Assembly (NCBI GenBank): GCA_014773175.1
Contig: VXCM01001014.1
Span: 124,001 to 188,000 of the forward strand
DNA length: 64,000 nt
Reading direction: 5' to 3'
Source: Lucifuga dentata
Lineage: Eukaryota > Chordata > Actinopteri > Ophidiiformes > Bythitidae
A model generated the notes under the pieces. That model had not been told where the DNA came from and made no database searches. It saw nothing but the letters and a program-made list of their open reading frames with translations. The position numbers were made by a program, and so were the translations under genes. The stretch's first letter is position 1. Each line of letters opens with the position of its first letter. Below, in pieces: positions 1 through 11,866 of the stretch.

Positions 1-40
1 AATGTGTGAGAAAGCCGGTTTAAATCATTGTGGTTCTGTC

Positions 41-68
41 AAAAAAAAAAAAAAAAAAAAAAAAAAAA
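41..68. repeat. poly-A tract
   Basis: Uninterrupted run of A, 28 bases. Length in the real genome is uncertain because such runs are poorly resolved in this assembly. Confidence 0.95.
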
Positions 69-190
69 CAAGGATATTTTCATCAGTAAATTTTTAAAAA
101 ATGCAGGTATATATCTATTTTGCTATCTCAGTTCTTGCAAATCTCACATTTAGGATAAATAACGCCAGTGTGAAGGATTAGAGTACCTGC

Positions 191-242
<52 letters not shown>
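191..242. repeat. (CT)n microsatellite
   Basis: Dinucleotide CT repeat of about 26 units with a single interruption (CTTT) near the middle. Likely polymorphic. Confidence 0.97.
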
Positions 243-245
<3 letters not shown>

Positions 246-269
246 CAGACAGAGTGATAGAGTCAGTAT

Positions 270-590
270 ATGTTTGTGCCATTGCAGCAGATGCTTGCTG
301 GCATTTAATTAGTTGTTAATGCAGCAGACAAAAGGAGAGGCCCAGATTCAATTTAGCTCCTTCCGTCTCAACCAACTGCCCTTTGTGTTTCATTAAGGGG
401 ACACAGGAGCACCTGGCAGAGGCCTGGAGATGCCGGGAGAGCAAGGTGATGGCCTTCAACACAGGATGTGACAGTGACAGACCTGGCTCAGAGCTACATC
501 TTAAATCATTTAACCCTTTTCAAGCCAGGCTGTGGCCTGAAAACCTCAGCCAAGAATGTCTTGAGCTTCTTGAGGTTTCAAGATGAAGAA
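270..590. promoter_or_regulatory. candidate cis-regulatory island (unproven)
   Basis: GC-richer, low-repeat block between AT-rich flanks. It begins with homeodomain-type TTTAATTAG and continues through unique sequence without simple repeats. A 67-codon open frame on + (383-586) is short, resembles no protein I know and has no splice context, so I read the block as non-coding. The call rests on composition and motif only. Confidence 0.25.
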
Positions 591-599
591 AATATCTGG

Positions 600-1615
600 G
601 TTTTGTTTGTTTTTTTTAAGCACAATCAACATCACAAAGATCTTTAATTGGTTATAAATAGAGTCAAACTGATTTCTTGCCTGTTCTCATTTATTTGACA
701 GGAAGAAAGGGATTGTGTCTTTGATGGACAGCTAAGCCATCAGGTCACGGAGACACAATGTAAACAGACTTGCTGTGCTAAATGTAGCTTATGAGCCAAT
801 GGCCAGACAGCGTGATGATAGCAGTAAAAAAACAAAGAGACTATTTAGCGGTTTCTACATTAGCAGTTATGATTTCAAGCTGTTCGACAACTGCTGCACT
901 AACTAACTAGCATTAACCTAACTAATGGCATTAGAATCAAGAAAATGACACTTTAAAAAAGTAAAAAAAATAATAATAATAAAATAAAAAATTTAGAATT
1001 GCTGCCATCCACAGCTGTTACTGGTTACAGTGGCTGCAATCAAAAACATGGTTTAAAATACAACATTTTAATTGGCTGTATGCAAACAGGTTCATCCTCT
1101 GTGGTCTTGTTGGTATGTGAACAGACAAAGGAAAATGTCTAATTTTACTTTGGTTCCTTGTGGATACTGAGCACTTCTATGACATCTTGCAAAAGAAATA
1201 CACATTTTTATTTCAGGTAAATGTCAATACAAATAGAAATAGCAGTAACTGGCGGTTGGTCAAGTCGACACCGTCACAAACTGATCTAATGGAGGCAAGG
1301 ATCAAATTTTGCTCGGTAGATTCAGAAGTGTCAGTGTATAAAAACCTGAAATTGAGTCCATTCACCCATTCAGTTTCATTAGTGTGGGTTTAACATTCTG
1401 TCATGTCCAATGTCTAAATGTTGTACTAGGACCATTTGCAAGTTGCTAAGAAGAATAAATGCAGCAAGCACAAAAATGCTGGATGTTTGAAAACGTATGC
1501 ATTTTATCAAAGCTCAGCTCTGTCATTCTCCTTTTCAAAGAAGGTTATTTTATTTTATTAAAAAAAAATAAAGGCTAGTATTACTATTATGATAATTATG
1601 TCACAGCACTAAAGG
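600..1615. other. AT-rich spacer, nothing recognised
   Basis: Unique AT-rich DNA with short A runs and an AAT-rich patch near 968-990. The 77-codon open frame at 1160-1393 (+) has no recognisable features. No gene, RNA or intact repeat seen. Confidence 0.7.
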
Positions 1616-1692
1616 TCCAGAGAGAGAGAGAGAGAAGAGAAGGGAAGGGGAGGAAAAGGTAGGGAAGGGGGGAAAGGCGGAGGAGAGGAGGT
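1616..1692 (+). repeat. polypurine tract
   Basis: Nearly pure A/G on the + strand, starting with (AG)n and passing into AGGGAAGGGG-like blocks. Such tracts can adopt triplex (H-DNA) structures. Here it is simply a low-complexity feature at the edge of the following GC-rich island. Confidence 0.85.
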
Positions 1693-2010
1693 ATGTCGCC
1701 TGGGGCTAGGAGTGAAGCGAGGCTTAGAGAAAGGTTCGTCCTGCCCATCCTCAGCGCTTGGTCGGGAAACCAACCACCCCTGACGCATCAAAACCTGTCA
1801 GCGGGAAAACAGAGACATGGCGAGGTCACGGAGAACTGGATGGACGACCTTCTCGACGCCTGCTTATGTCTTTTTCATTAGTTGCCGAACGGAGGGATTG
1901 GGGGNGGGGGGGGCAGTTGCCGTTTCGGTCGGCTACCCCAGCGAATTGGGCTGAAATGCAAGGCAACCGAGGCTAATGTCATCGCTCACACAAATTAATG
2001 CAAGTGCCAC
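1693..2010. promoter_or_regulatory. CpG-containing candidate regulatory island
   Basis: One of the more GC- and CpG-rich blocks in this half of the window. It is interrupted by a G run with one N at 1905, where length is unresolved. Overlapping short frames at 1693-1881 and 1758-1976 (+) are not recognisable proteins and fall in different phases, which argues against an exon. It could be a small CpG-rich enhancer or promoter, but nothing directly shows transcription. Confidence 0.25.
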
Positions 2011-2808
2011 AACACTGTGAACATTGCTATTAATGTGGAGGAGGTGCTGTAAGGAATTATCTAATCTTCTCAGGCATTTTATGATCTATGTAAATGTACA
2101 AAGAGGTCGCAACTAAGAGGATGATTAAACTGTCATGTGTTGATATCAAACTGTGTCTTCTTTAGAATTATTAGTTTGGCTATCAACAACCACTGTGATA
2201 TTTTAGAACCACATAAGTATGTTTCTACCTTATGTCATAGGTTGTATTTTAAGACCTGTGAAATACACTGCTTCCTTCTTTCCTTAATAAAATGTATTTT
2301 TGGAAAAAGTTTTAGTTTAATAAGTGCAAGAAAACTCAACTAATACATAAATTAATATCCAAGTAGATGGTGAAGTAAGAATAACCATCAGTTATAAGTA
2401 GCTATTTTCCCTCCAATGATGATGTTCTTGTAAACTGTATTAATAAAGATACTATATGTGTAAAGTACAGATCCTAATCATTGTGAAAAAGCTGATACAG
2501 TCTGCTACTGATTATTCACAATAATTGGAGGCTAAGCATTGATCCCAGATACCTGGATTCGTAAATTACCAATCAATATCCAACACTCATTACATATTCC
2601 CAGTAAATGCCATGAGCCTGCCAATATTTTTGTATTCAGATATTGATTATATTGATTATCAAGTTTGTGCTCTATTTATATAGTACAATAAAAAAAGAAT
2701 AAAGTTAGATTTGAAAAAAAAAAACACAAAATTAAAGGGAATTAGTATTTTGTTAAAGAAAGTAATTAAAAATGAAGCTCATGTAACATTTACTGTGTAA
2801 TATTTTAG

Positions 2809-2812
<4 letters not shown>
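2011..2812. other. AT-rich spacer, nothing recognised
   Basis: Unique AT-rich sequence. No open frame with protein-like character, no terminal repeats seen. Confidence 0.7.
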
Positions 2813-2868
<56 letters not shown>

Positions 2869-2882
2869 TACACACACACACA
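2813..2882. repeat. compound (TA)n(CA)n microsatellite
   Basis: TA repeat from 2813 passes directly into a CA repeat with one TACA interruption. This arrangement is typical of vertebrate genomes. Confidence 0.97.
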
Positions 2883-4860
2883 ATTTGTAGTTTTTTTCTT
2901 CTTTGGGGTTAAATTTGACTCACGTACATCCCAGAAAATGGCAAATAAACAGCTAGTTTAAGTTGATCTTGGGGAACTTGGTGCTAGTTGCAGCCATAAC
3001 TGTTAAAATGTTCACACATATGAATCACTGTCACACAATGGTCTGCTGGCCCTCGTATAAAAGGGCGTTTTCCACCTAAAAATATGGCAATTTATCCTCA
3101 GAAGGAAGGGATTGAGGGAAGGCAGGATGTGAACATGGGCCATGGGCACATTGTTGGCCTTGAGTCTCAGCACGTTAGTCTTTCAGGGGTTTTATAGTAT
3201 AGTAGAGCAGTAGTTGGTAGTCTGCCCCTGTGATTTCCTGTTCATTTGGCTTTTAGACCTACAAGACACCAGGGACTTGGCCAATGTGAAAGACTATTCA
3301 AGGGAGATGAGAAATTCCCTTCTTGACGTCAGCAATGCAATGTCCTCACGTGAGAGCTGAGAAAGAAGTGAAAATAAATTGTTAATACACTGGCAACTTT
3401 TCTAATGCAATGACTCAGCGCCATCTCTTTAGATGTCTGAATGTCTGCAGCTGGTTTCCTGGATACAATGAATGAATACAAGGCCAAAAAAAATTAATAA
3501 CTAAAAATATTCCTCATGTTCAACACCACCGTGCAAAACTTATTTTACATTTCTTCTGTGAAAACTATTATTGCTATGACTACTAGTACAATGATGAAAA
3601 TTGTTTTCAAGCACTGCAAAAACCAGAATGAAAGAAAATCTGAAGATCCTCTTTTAAGAGATTCAGTCTTAAATTTCCTTATCCCAAACTTAGTCATTCT
3701 TAACAAGTCATTTTGTTTGTTACTGTCATTGAGCCCTGAAAACGTTGGAAGGTCCAATTCTAGCAAATTCTTCTACACTTGATTTTCATATGACTGAACT
3801 CTTCACACTCTGTTCAGCACTGAAAGAACTGAGTACTCCATGGCAGCATTCAAGCTCTAAAATATGAATATTAATCACATACTTTCCCCTTTTATCCTTC
3901 ACACAAAAATTCTGCAGAACACGATGAAGGCTGCAACAAAAAAGAGCTGCAATTTGCCTTTAATGACTCCCACAGACTCCATTACTAATGCCAGCATTGC
4001 ATAAACCTTGGAACACCAATTGTCATTACATCATGAAAGGAAGACATTTCCTTGGTCTGTATCCTTGTCATGTTTTCACATTGGCATGAAGCCCTATTGT
4101 TGTACGGGGGCAGAATGGAGCTCTTTGATGCGATAAGTGATTTACAGACCAAAGAGGACATAAACAAATGGTTCATACAGGATTCTGCACAGGAAGTGCC
4201 CTCCAAACTTCAAACAGAAGCTCAGAAAAACAACAGCCAGAGGCCGATTTCTCTCCCGTCGCTGTATTTTCTGTCACTGAGCTCATTGCTGTCACTAGTG
4301 TAAATGGACTGTTTTAAGAAGGACCATGTGTTTTGTTTTCTTTTTTTTTTAATTCTTTATTTATTGTAAAATTTTATTGAACTGCTGCTAATGCATATTG
4401 TTAGTTGTCATGACTCACTTTGATTTGACAAATTAGATAAATTTGAATAGGTTCTGACACATGTTGAAGGCATTTTTGCACAATAAACAAGGCTGCTGCT
4501 CAAAACGAGTCCCTGACAGCATATTATACTATCTCAAAATGGAAAAAAAAGCAAAAAATAGTGACATGAATTTGTTTGCCTTGCTAATAAACACTTTATT
4601 ACTGCATTTTTATGGTGGAGACATTTGATTTCAGTTTGGAGGACCTCAGCTCAATCCCAATACATGAAGAACCTTTTTTTTTTTTTTTTAAATGCATTTT
4701 CTTTTTAAAACAGCAAATAATTTGTTTAAACATGCATCATTTCAGAAGTTTAGACTGTCAAATTTCCAATTATTAATCCTCAGATTCTGCTACTATATTT
4801 CTGTGGCATTTCTAGGTGGAGGATAAAACCAATAAATCATTAAAACAGCATCATCAGTGT
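2883..4860. other. AT-rich spacer with a small unique island
   Basis: Mostly AT-rich spacer. A less AT-rich unique block lies at about 3090-3360 and includes TGGGCCATGGGCACATTG. A sequence that on the minus strand reads AGATGGCGCT lies at 3417-3426, matching the core of the CTCF motif, but a short match like this is weak evidence. T runs occur at about 4341 and 4675. The short frames at 3516-3782, 3545-3766, 3985-4206 and 4052-4303 are unremarkable and some overlap on opposite strands. Confidence 0.6.
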
Positions 4861-5215
4861 TTGTTTGATTTGGGATCTGTATATGCTCGTACCACCGTGG
4901 GACCCTCTGATTTCGGGGATCAGCCTTTACTGCGGAATCCCGTTGTGTTACAAAGTGAGACATAATCATTCATTAACCCCCCTGACCCCACAGAGGAGGG
5001 GGATGTGAGGGTCTGGATCGACCCCCTCATTGTGTCCTTCCCTCTGCAGCTGGGTCAAGCCTGTCGACAATACACATAATGATCTTAAATGGATTAATTG
5101 CCAAACGCCCCAGAGTTTCCTTTTCAATTATGAAGGGAATCACTGTATAAAATGGAGCCCTGTGAGGATTGCAGGCTCCAGAGGATCCCAGGGGAGTGCA
5201 TGATGTGTGTCTGTG
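4861..5215. promoter_or_regulatory. candidate cis-regulatory island
   Basis: Long stretch of complex, repeat-free sequence between AT-rich flanks. It contains TGGATTAATTGCCAAACG at 5089-5106, where a homeodomain-type TTAAT core adjoins an NFI-like half-site, followed by CAATTATGAAGG. All frames are broken. The texture matches vertebrate conserved non-coding elements, but conservation is not demonstrated. Confidence 0.35.
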
Positions 5216-6427
5216 CATGTGTGTGTGTGGAAAAAGTACTCAAATATCACACATTCAAAATTCTAATTAAGTGAAAGCTTATGATTTGGATAAAATATTG
5301 ATGCACTGACATGTGGCTGGTACATGTTAATGCATCAATAAAGATAATTCCCATAAAGGACTGATGATAAGTATCCTTGTACTGTATCTTCAATTTTGGA
5401 GAGTGTGGAGTTACATAATGAAAATTCTGGACTGAAATGACAAAAATCATTTGATAGTTTGTCAGATAAAAATGAAGATATCAGGTTTTTTCACCAGAGA
5501 ACAGCTACATTAGACTTCTCTGCCTTTCTCCAACTTTTGACATTATGTGTAAAAAAGCCATTGTGCCACTGGCTGAAACACATCTGAGATACAAGGTTTT
5601 TACTCGACAACAGCTACTGTTTGTGTGTATGTGCGTGCGTGTGTGTGTCAGTGCAAGCAGGGATTCAGTTGGGCCAGTATTTCATAATAGGAGAGGGCAG
5701 ATGAGGGCTGAGAGAGGGGAAGGTGAAAGATGATGGAAGTTTCTGTTTGTGTTTATGTGTCAGCCACAGTGTGTGTGTGAGACTGTATGTGTGTGTCCCT
5801 GGGGGTCTCACACATATCATCTCTCAATAAGCTCCCTGAGGTACAGAGTTTATTGTCACTGTGAAGAGCCTGACAGACAAGTTAATCAATCTGGCAATTT
5901 GGTGTTGCAGGTCTCCCTCGTTACCCCTCCCNCCCAAATAAACACACACACACACCAACACACACACACACACAGTGGTGGGCTGTGTTGGTCTCTTACA
6001 GAGTTTGTATTGTACCCTCCATAATTTGTCCTTTCATTACTTCACCAATTCATTCTAAATGAGTTACACAGCATCTTTCAGTGTGTGCATGAAAACTGAG
6101 AGAAATATGTTTAAATATGTTTCCTCTCCCCCAGTGATTACATGAAGGAGGCACACAGAACAGGAAGTAGTAGCATGATGGACAGTTGGGTGTTGTGTTT
6201 AGGGTGGGAGATCGATGGTTAGATATTTGTACATTTGCTTTCAGCTTCAACTGTCCAGCTTCATTCCAAAAGTCACCATTTCACCCCAAAGAGTGACGCT
6301 GAATGTTTGATTGACGTGTTGGTTGTGCACGTCATCCAGAATTAACATGATTAATTTGTGAGATCTAATACTTACAAATATCTTGGGGGTAGTAATGGCC
6401 AAAAAAAACTGATTATGTTTCAAGCAA

Positions 6428-6458
<31 letters not shown>

Positions 6459-6590
6459 GAAAAAATATCATCAAAAGGACTCAACAAAATTCAGAATTGC
6501 TTGACATCACTTTAACATTTGCTCAGACCATCTCTGGCTTTTAAACACATCTCTGTGTTTGTGTGGGTGTGCGTGTGTGTTTGCTTTTTG
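5216..6590. other. spacer with interrupted TG/CA runs
   Basis: TG-rich interrupted stretches occur at about 5620-5650, 5735-5800 and 6545-6580, and a CA repeat at 5941-5974. One N lies in a C run at 5932. An A run from 6426 to about 6465 is broken by two G bases. No gene is recognised; short frames on both strands here are translations of simple repeats or random. Confidence 0.7.
5973..5987 (+). mobile_element. possible solo hAT-type terminus
   Basis: CAGTGGTGGGCTGTG closely matches the left terminal repeat of the hAT-type element at 29709 (CAGCGGCAGGCTGTG; two differences). It directly follows a CA repeat. I could not find a partner terminus or an 8-bp duplication, so this may be chance. 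Confidence 0.25.
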
Positions 6591-7025
6591 CCGTACATTC
6601 AACTGTTACGTGATCTTAAGGGTTTCTGACTCCGGCGCTGCTGTGCACTTGTGACAGCTTTGATTAATTTGATAATGATGACCTATTGTGGCACTTTATG
6701 CTAAGGTAAGCACAGCTGTCCACTCAGGTCAAGAGGAGCAGGACAAGGTCATGGCATAACAGAGTTAACTTTGTTAATGGAGATGCGGCCGAAGGGGAGA
6801 CAGCCTCAGACCAAGGACACAATCCATGAAAAAAAAGCTTTTCATGAAGCAGCGAGTAACCTTGAAGAGGGTGGAGATCATCATGGTGGCAGCATCCATG
6901 ATTTCACTCCATCAGCCACAACAACGCTGCTAGCCTGGAGACTGATCTCTTACTTTCCTTCCTTATTTCTTGCATGTGCCCTTACAACTGGATGCATCTT
7001 TATAAGCTATGTGCTTTGGTTTTGA
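6590..7025. promoter_or_regulatory. candidate cis-regulatory island with nuclear-receptor half-sites
   Basis: Complex unique sequence with AGGTCA at 6727-6732 and AAGGTCA at 6745-6751, both nuclear-receptor half-sites (the second of the ERR/SF-1 extended type), and GATTAATTTGATAATGATG at 6662-6680. A splice-donor-like AAGGTAAGC occurs near 6704, but no acceptor or open frame supports an exon. The frame at 6771-7025 (+) is 84 codons and unrecognised. Confidence 0.3.
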
Positions 7026-8690
7026 TGCTGATAGTGTATGTGCGTGTGTGCATGTGTGAGATTCTAGATTCTACAGACTCACACTTTATCTCACGTATGT
7101 CTGTTAGTGACTTGTACATTATTTTAATTTAATTTTTAAATGTGTTATTAATGTTTCCCATCAGAAAGGAAACACCACTATTCCCCGATATTACTTTACT
7201 TCTGGTTTATCAGCATATCTGAACATTTTGCATTTCCTTTCTTTCTCTTTCTTCTGTGGATTCCTTTATAGCGATAGCATTTGCGTTCATGTGGAAATCT
7301 ACCATTTCCTGTCAAGCTTTCGCCTGCACTGTCACAGCTTTAGTCTTCCTCGCTTTCTTAAAGAGGAGGAGTCGAGATACCTGATAGCCAAACGGGCCGG
7401 ACAGTGAGTCATCCTTTTCCAGCGTCGACTGGAACTTGAACCTTTAATCCCGAGGATCTCAGAATCCCGAGAGTTGCAGATTCCTTATCATTTACATTAA
7501 TCTCAGGAATTTGCACCATGCCATGGAGACACAGGCTCCACTTACTTAACTGACACAAAATAAGGCAACAGCTATGATGATACTTGCCTGGTTTTAGCCT
7601 CACAGCCGTATCATGCACTTGGTTGTAAATAATAGTGTAATAAGATTGCCAGAGGACGCAGATGTTAAACATCAGCCGTGAGATTACAGCAGAAACGTTA
7701 GTTTTTGAATTTTACATTTAAGAAGCAGTAGAGATTCATTTCTTAACAGACACATCCACATCTATCAAAATCAAGCAAAACTAATCATGTTTACAGACAT
7801 TATTCCATGTTTCTGCATTATTTGTTCTTTTTTAATCATCGATTACCCTACTTCTAGTCACTTGTATGCCTTTGTGAAGAGATTTACAGTATCCTATTTA
7901 GATTCGAATGACAAAGCTTCTCAGTGTCAAAGTTGTTATTTCTAACTCAGCAGCAAAGATCTGCAGCTCTCGCCTTTGGCTAAAAGCTCAACCTCATCTC
8001 TTGCCAAGTCCTTTGAAGTGATCCTGTCAGAAAGAAAAACTCTAGCACTTGTCCATAAACCATGCCAGCCCTATACCAATGCCCATTTGTGAAATTAATA
8101 TCTATTTCAAAACTAAGCACTCCAAACTAACACTACTTACACTGAATCCTGCTTCCTGTAGGGCTCGTCGCAAAAGAAATCAGCTATCAGGAAGACAAAT
8201 TGTAAATAAATCTTTTGCCTGCATTTGTGGAAAAATCTGTCCGAAAATGATGGTGAAGGAAATCCAATCTGTTCTTTGGACATGCTGCATCAAGGTAATT
8301 CAAGCCAACGCAGCAGCTGTAAGGATGACATAGATCGTTTCGAAATACTTCTTTTTCCATTTCCCAATATCGGACTGTGGCGGCTTCCTGAGATTTCTTT
8401 ACCAGCATGCATCTAAAGAAAGTGGCGGCTCTCCTATAGAGATCATTGGTTTGATTACAACCATATTGAGTGAAGCAAAAGTCATTTATTGGCTTTATTT
8501 CTGAATTACTGCAACTTGTGGCACATAATTCTCCTTCACATGAACAATTAACAGCAATGCAAATCTGAAGCTGCAGTTTATGATGCACTATAATAATAGG
8601 AATACAAATAAGTCTCAAGATCTTATTTGTTCTTATCCAATATATAAACTAAACTTTTTGAGCACCACTTCTACTACATTATTTGATTTG
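7026..8690. other. spacer, nothing firmly recognised
   Basis: Unique sequence with a more complex section at about 7290-7640. The 143-codon frame at 8187-8618 (minus) is one of the longest in the window, but it has no recognisable domain and is crossed by overlapping frames on the other strand. I treat it as chance. Confidence 0.6.
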
Positions 8691-9190
8691 TTTCCTATAT
8701 TTCATTGGTCTTATCATGTTATTCAGTCTGTCTCAAGAGGATTAAACACAAGTCTGAAAACCGGATTGGATGTTGACACATTAATATCACAAGAGTTTAT
8801 TACAAGAAAACAATGGCTTTGCTAGTTTCAAGTGTCAGATCAGAATTCTCAACAAGTTATTATGCCTTTTATTTGGTTGTGAAAGTCTCATTTTCTTAAG
8901 AGAAGTGAATAAATACTGCCAGTGAGATTATTTCAGCCTGCTTCTAATACAAATCAGCTTGTTTCAGGAATTTTCTAGAATTGTCACAGTGTTAAAACAA
9001 GACACAATAAGACAGATGACTGCATTCAAAACAAGAAAAGGAAATTTGATTCAACAAGCCTTTAAGTGTAACCATCAATTATGACTTCAGTCACTCTTAG
9101 ATATTTGTTTTAGAGACTTGGAAGAAACTGAGTTGTGTTGATTCTCCAGTTTTAAATATATTTCTCTTAAATCAGTCTTTTTTACTACTT
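8690..9190. mobile_element. degenerate teleost interspersed repeat (hAT-like, CACTGCAAAAA family)
   Basis: Has the texture of an old fish repeat rich in AACAAGAAAA and TTGATTCAACAA phrases. A related phrase (ACTTGATTCAACAAAG) recurs at about 33725, supporting shared ancestry. No clear terminal repeats remain, so limits are approximate. The assignment to a non-autonomous hAT-like family is from memory of fish genomes. Confidence 0.35.
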
Positions 9191-9469
9191 TTAAGTTCAG
9201 ATAGTGTTGTGTTTTGGGTAGATTTTTATGCTTGTTTGAAGAAATTCATATTAAGTCAAAAACTGAAGCTAACTGCGTTTATAGGGCTGTGATTCAGAAG
9301 ATGAGAAATTCTGCAAAATGAATGTTCTAATATAATATTTAAAATACATTACAGTTTAACATAACACTGGCAATTGAGATATCAAAACCTCACAGCGACA
9401 GGATGTTTCATTAGCTGATTACATGTTTTTCACTGCAGAGACACAATATACTGAGCCAGGAATGTTCAG

Positions 9470-9775
9470 TGAGCCTTAGTTAGGAAGGAGGCGGTGTGGA
9501 GGTTCAGGCTTCCAAGAATAGTGGAGCTTTGTAATCAGCATGCGCTGGTTTGAGAATGTGGTGAGTATCTGCTAATGGTGAGGATGATCCCTCCGTCCCA
9601 GCAGGTATCGCCTGCCATGATGAGGAGCAAGGTTAAACATGGCCGCCTCTTATGTCAGGGTCACGCTGTTGTTGTTCTGCCACAGAAGAATCTTAGCGTT
9701 GTTATCGTTACACATAAGAAAATAGGACCAGTGCATGAAAGAGAAAGGAGAGATTACAGTAGAGGCTGGTAAACT
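9470..9775. promoter_or_regulatory. candidate cis-regulatory island
   Basis: Unique, moderately GC-rich block containing AATCAGCATGCGCTGG and CAGGTATCGCCTGCCATG. No simple repeat. The 65-codon frame at 9575-9772 (+) is unrecognised. Composition is the only evidence. Confidence 0.25.
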
Positions 9776-10067
9776 CCTAGTGTCATAACAGTATTAGAAA
9801 TGTTGGTGTTGTTGCTAGTAGTAGCTACAGTAGAAGAAGAAAACAGTTCTTCTTGAAATGAGCATCTATATCTTGAAAAAGACTAAATAGCAGATCACTG
9901 TATTTTAATTAGAAAAATGTCTTATTAATAGTGCTACTAGAAGTAGCAGAATTATTAGTTAAAAAAAGGCTGATGAATGGAATACAGTAAACAGAATAAA
10001 CACAAACTGGCATCAATCAAGTACCCCAGGACCATTACCCAGGACCATTGGCATTAAAGTGCATAAA

Positions 10068-10300
10068 ACTAAGGGTGCTTTCCCCTACCTCATTTTGTGC
10101 ATTTGTGTCAGACCCTGGAGTGTTTTCCTGTTAAGTTTGGTTCATCTGAGCATACTGTACGTGAACACTCATCTCCGCGTCAAAACAATCGGACTGAGGA
10201 CATCTACAGAGGGTGGTCTCGGCCCAATTCCAGTCGAACCTGGGAGCGGTTCATTAGTGGTGTGAACATGTTTTGCACTAGTCTTGAAACAAGTATGAGG
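10068..10300. mobile_element. old teleost MITE-like repeat
   Basis: Reads like a diverged copy of a very common fish element. It opens with AAGGGTGCTTTCCCCTACCT, has the central phrase GGTGGTCTCGGCCCAATTCC, and closes near GCGGTTCATTAGTGGTGTGA. In fish this repeat typically contains GGTGCTTTCACACC and GGTGTGAAC phrases. Two overlapping short frames across it are not genes. Superfamily not certain. Confidence 0.45.
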
Positions 10301-11828
10301 TAATCTATTGATCTATTGATTGATCTCGAACTGAAGAGGGTTACATGTCGTTAACACTTAACTACAACTGCGGTAAGTTTTGTTTTATTCAATGTCTGCT
10401 CAATATCCCCTACTTAAAAAACTCTATCTTTGATTAGCTATAGCAGTTAAAAGGATGCTGTGAAACATGGTAACATATCACTTAGTTAACATGCCTGTGC
10501 TCAATGTGTGCATCATTCTCCCATTCAGCCGTTCTGAAGGCAGCATGTCTTCTTCACAAAACAGCCTAATTCTCATCCAACAGACGTCTAGAATTTTGGC
10601 AAGCATAATTCCAATACTATAGGAACACTCTGGGTCAAAGGTCAAGTCTTAACGAACCATATATTCTTCATTGTCACAGATGTAATCTCTTAGCCAGATC
10701 TCTAAGTGATATGTCTGGCATATTTACGTCTAAAATCACTACATCAGGAAAATGTTGAGGACTCATGCCTTTCGAGCTGGAATAATTTCAGTGGAAACCA
10801 CTCTAAATTTAGAAACAAGCTTGTTTATGATGAAACAGCCATTTTATCATTTGATTTACAGTCTCATTTTATCTCAAGTCCTGAGGCAACAAATACAGAT
10901 TCCTAAATGTTTTAAATCTTTGCTTTCTCAAAGTTATGATGCTCATTAAAAAAAGCAGGTTAAACATAAGATGGAGGGCCAACCTTAAATAAAAGCAGCA
11001 GGAGATGGAAGAGTTGGCTTTCAAAGGGAGATATATGGCCAGTACAAGACCAGGATCAGTTGCTTTGGGAACTTAAAACCTTGGATGACAGTGAGAGCCA
11101 TTTTACATATTAAGATGAATAGGCTCATCGTGGCATTGGCTGATGTGGTTGAGAGTGTGTCTCGTTTGATGCAAATGAACCAGATCACCGCATGTTTAAA
11201 GGCTTTTAAAGGCACGGCACTAATAAAAGTCACAATCTTGATGGAGCACTTTAAAATAATCCAGCAAAGCAGCAGAAGTAGAGCAATCAGGAAAAATCAT
11301 GTTTATTTTTACCCCAAGTCCATTTCACTATGTCTTGGTAGTTATCCACCTTGTTGATTTTAATTTACAAGCATAATCCTTTACTATTTAAGACGTATGG
11401 CAGTGTCTGACTCACCTCATTTCAGGAGTATCCCACTGTGGCAGGTAAAACCTCCCAAATCAATAGCACATATGGTCTACATTACACTGGGAAAGGCCTC
11501 CAAAAAACCTTTTTCCCCAAGAGTGGCGCACATCGATGACAGACGCGTTCTGATTCCCCATATGTTGAAATGTAGAAAGCGTTACATGGTCTCTTTGATA
11601 CAGCATGATTTATAGGGCCTTGACACCAGTTGCAAATGTCTTTGGTGAGCGCACAAGGAGGCCTTCACTGCAAGTGGATAGTGTCGATCAAATCATATTC
11701 AGGCCAACAACAAAATGGATTGCATTTCCACTCAAGAGGTTTTTGACCTTTACTGCTTTCATGCTTCTTATCGTTGTGTAATGTCAAGTTATCTGTTTTT
11801 GTCAGACTGCAGCTCTGGCAAGGAATAA

Positions 11829-11866
<38 letters not shown>

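Noticed and set aside
6690..6715. Splice-donor-like AAGGTAAGC
   Set aside because: No matching acceptor or open exon upstream; donors of this quality occur by chance.
8187..8618. 143-codon minus-strand frame
   Set aside because: Cysteine-rich by chance, no known family, and overlapping frames on the other strand.
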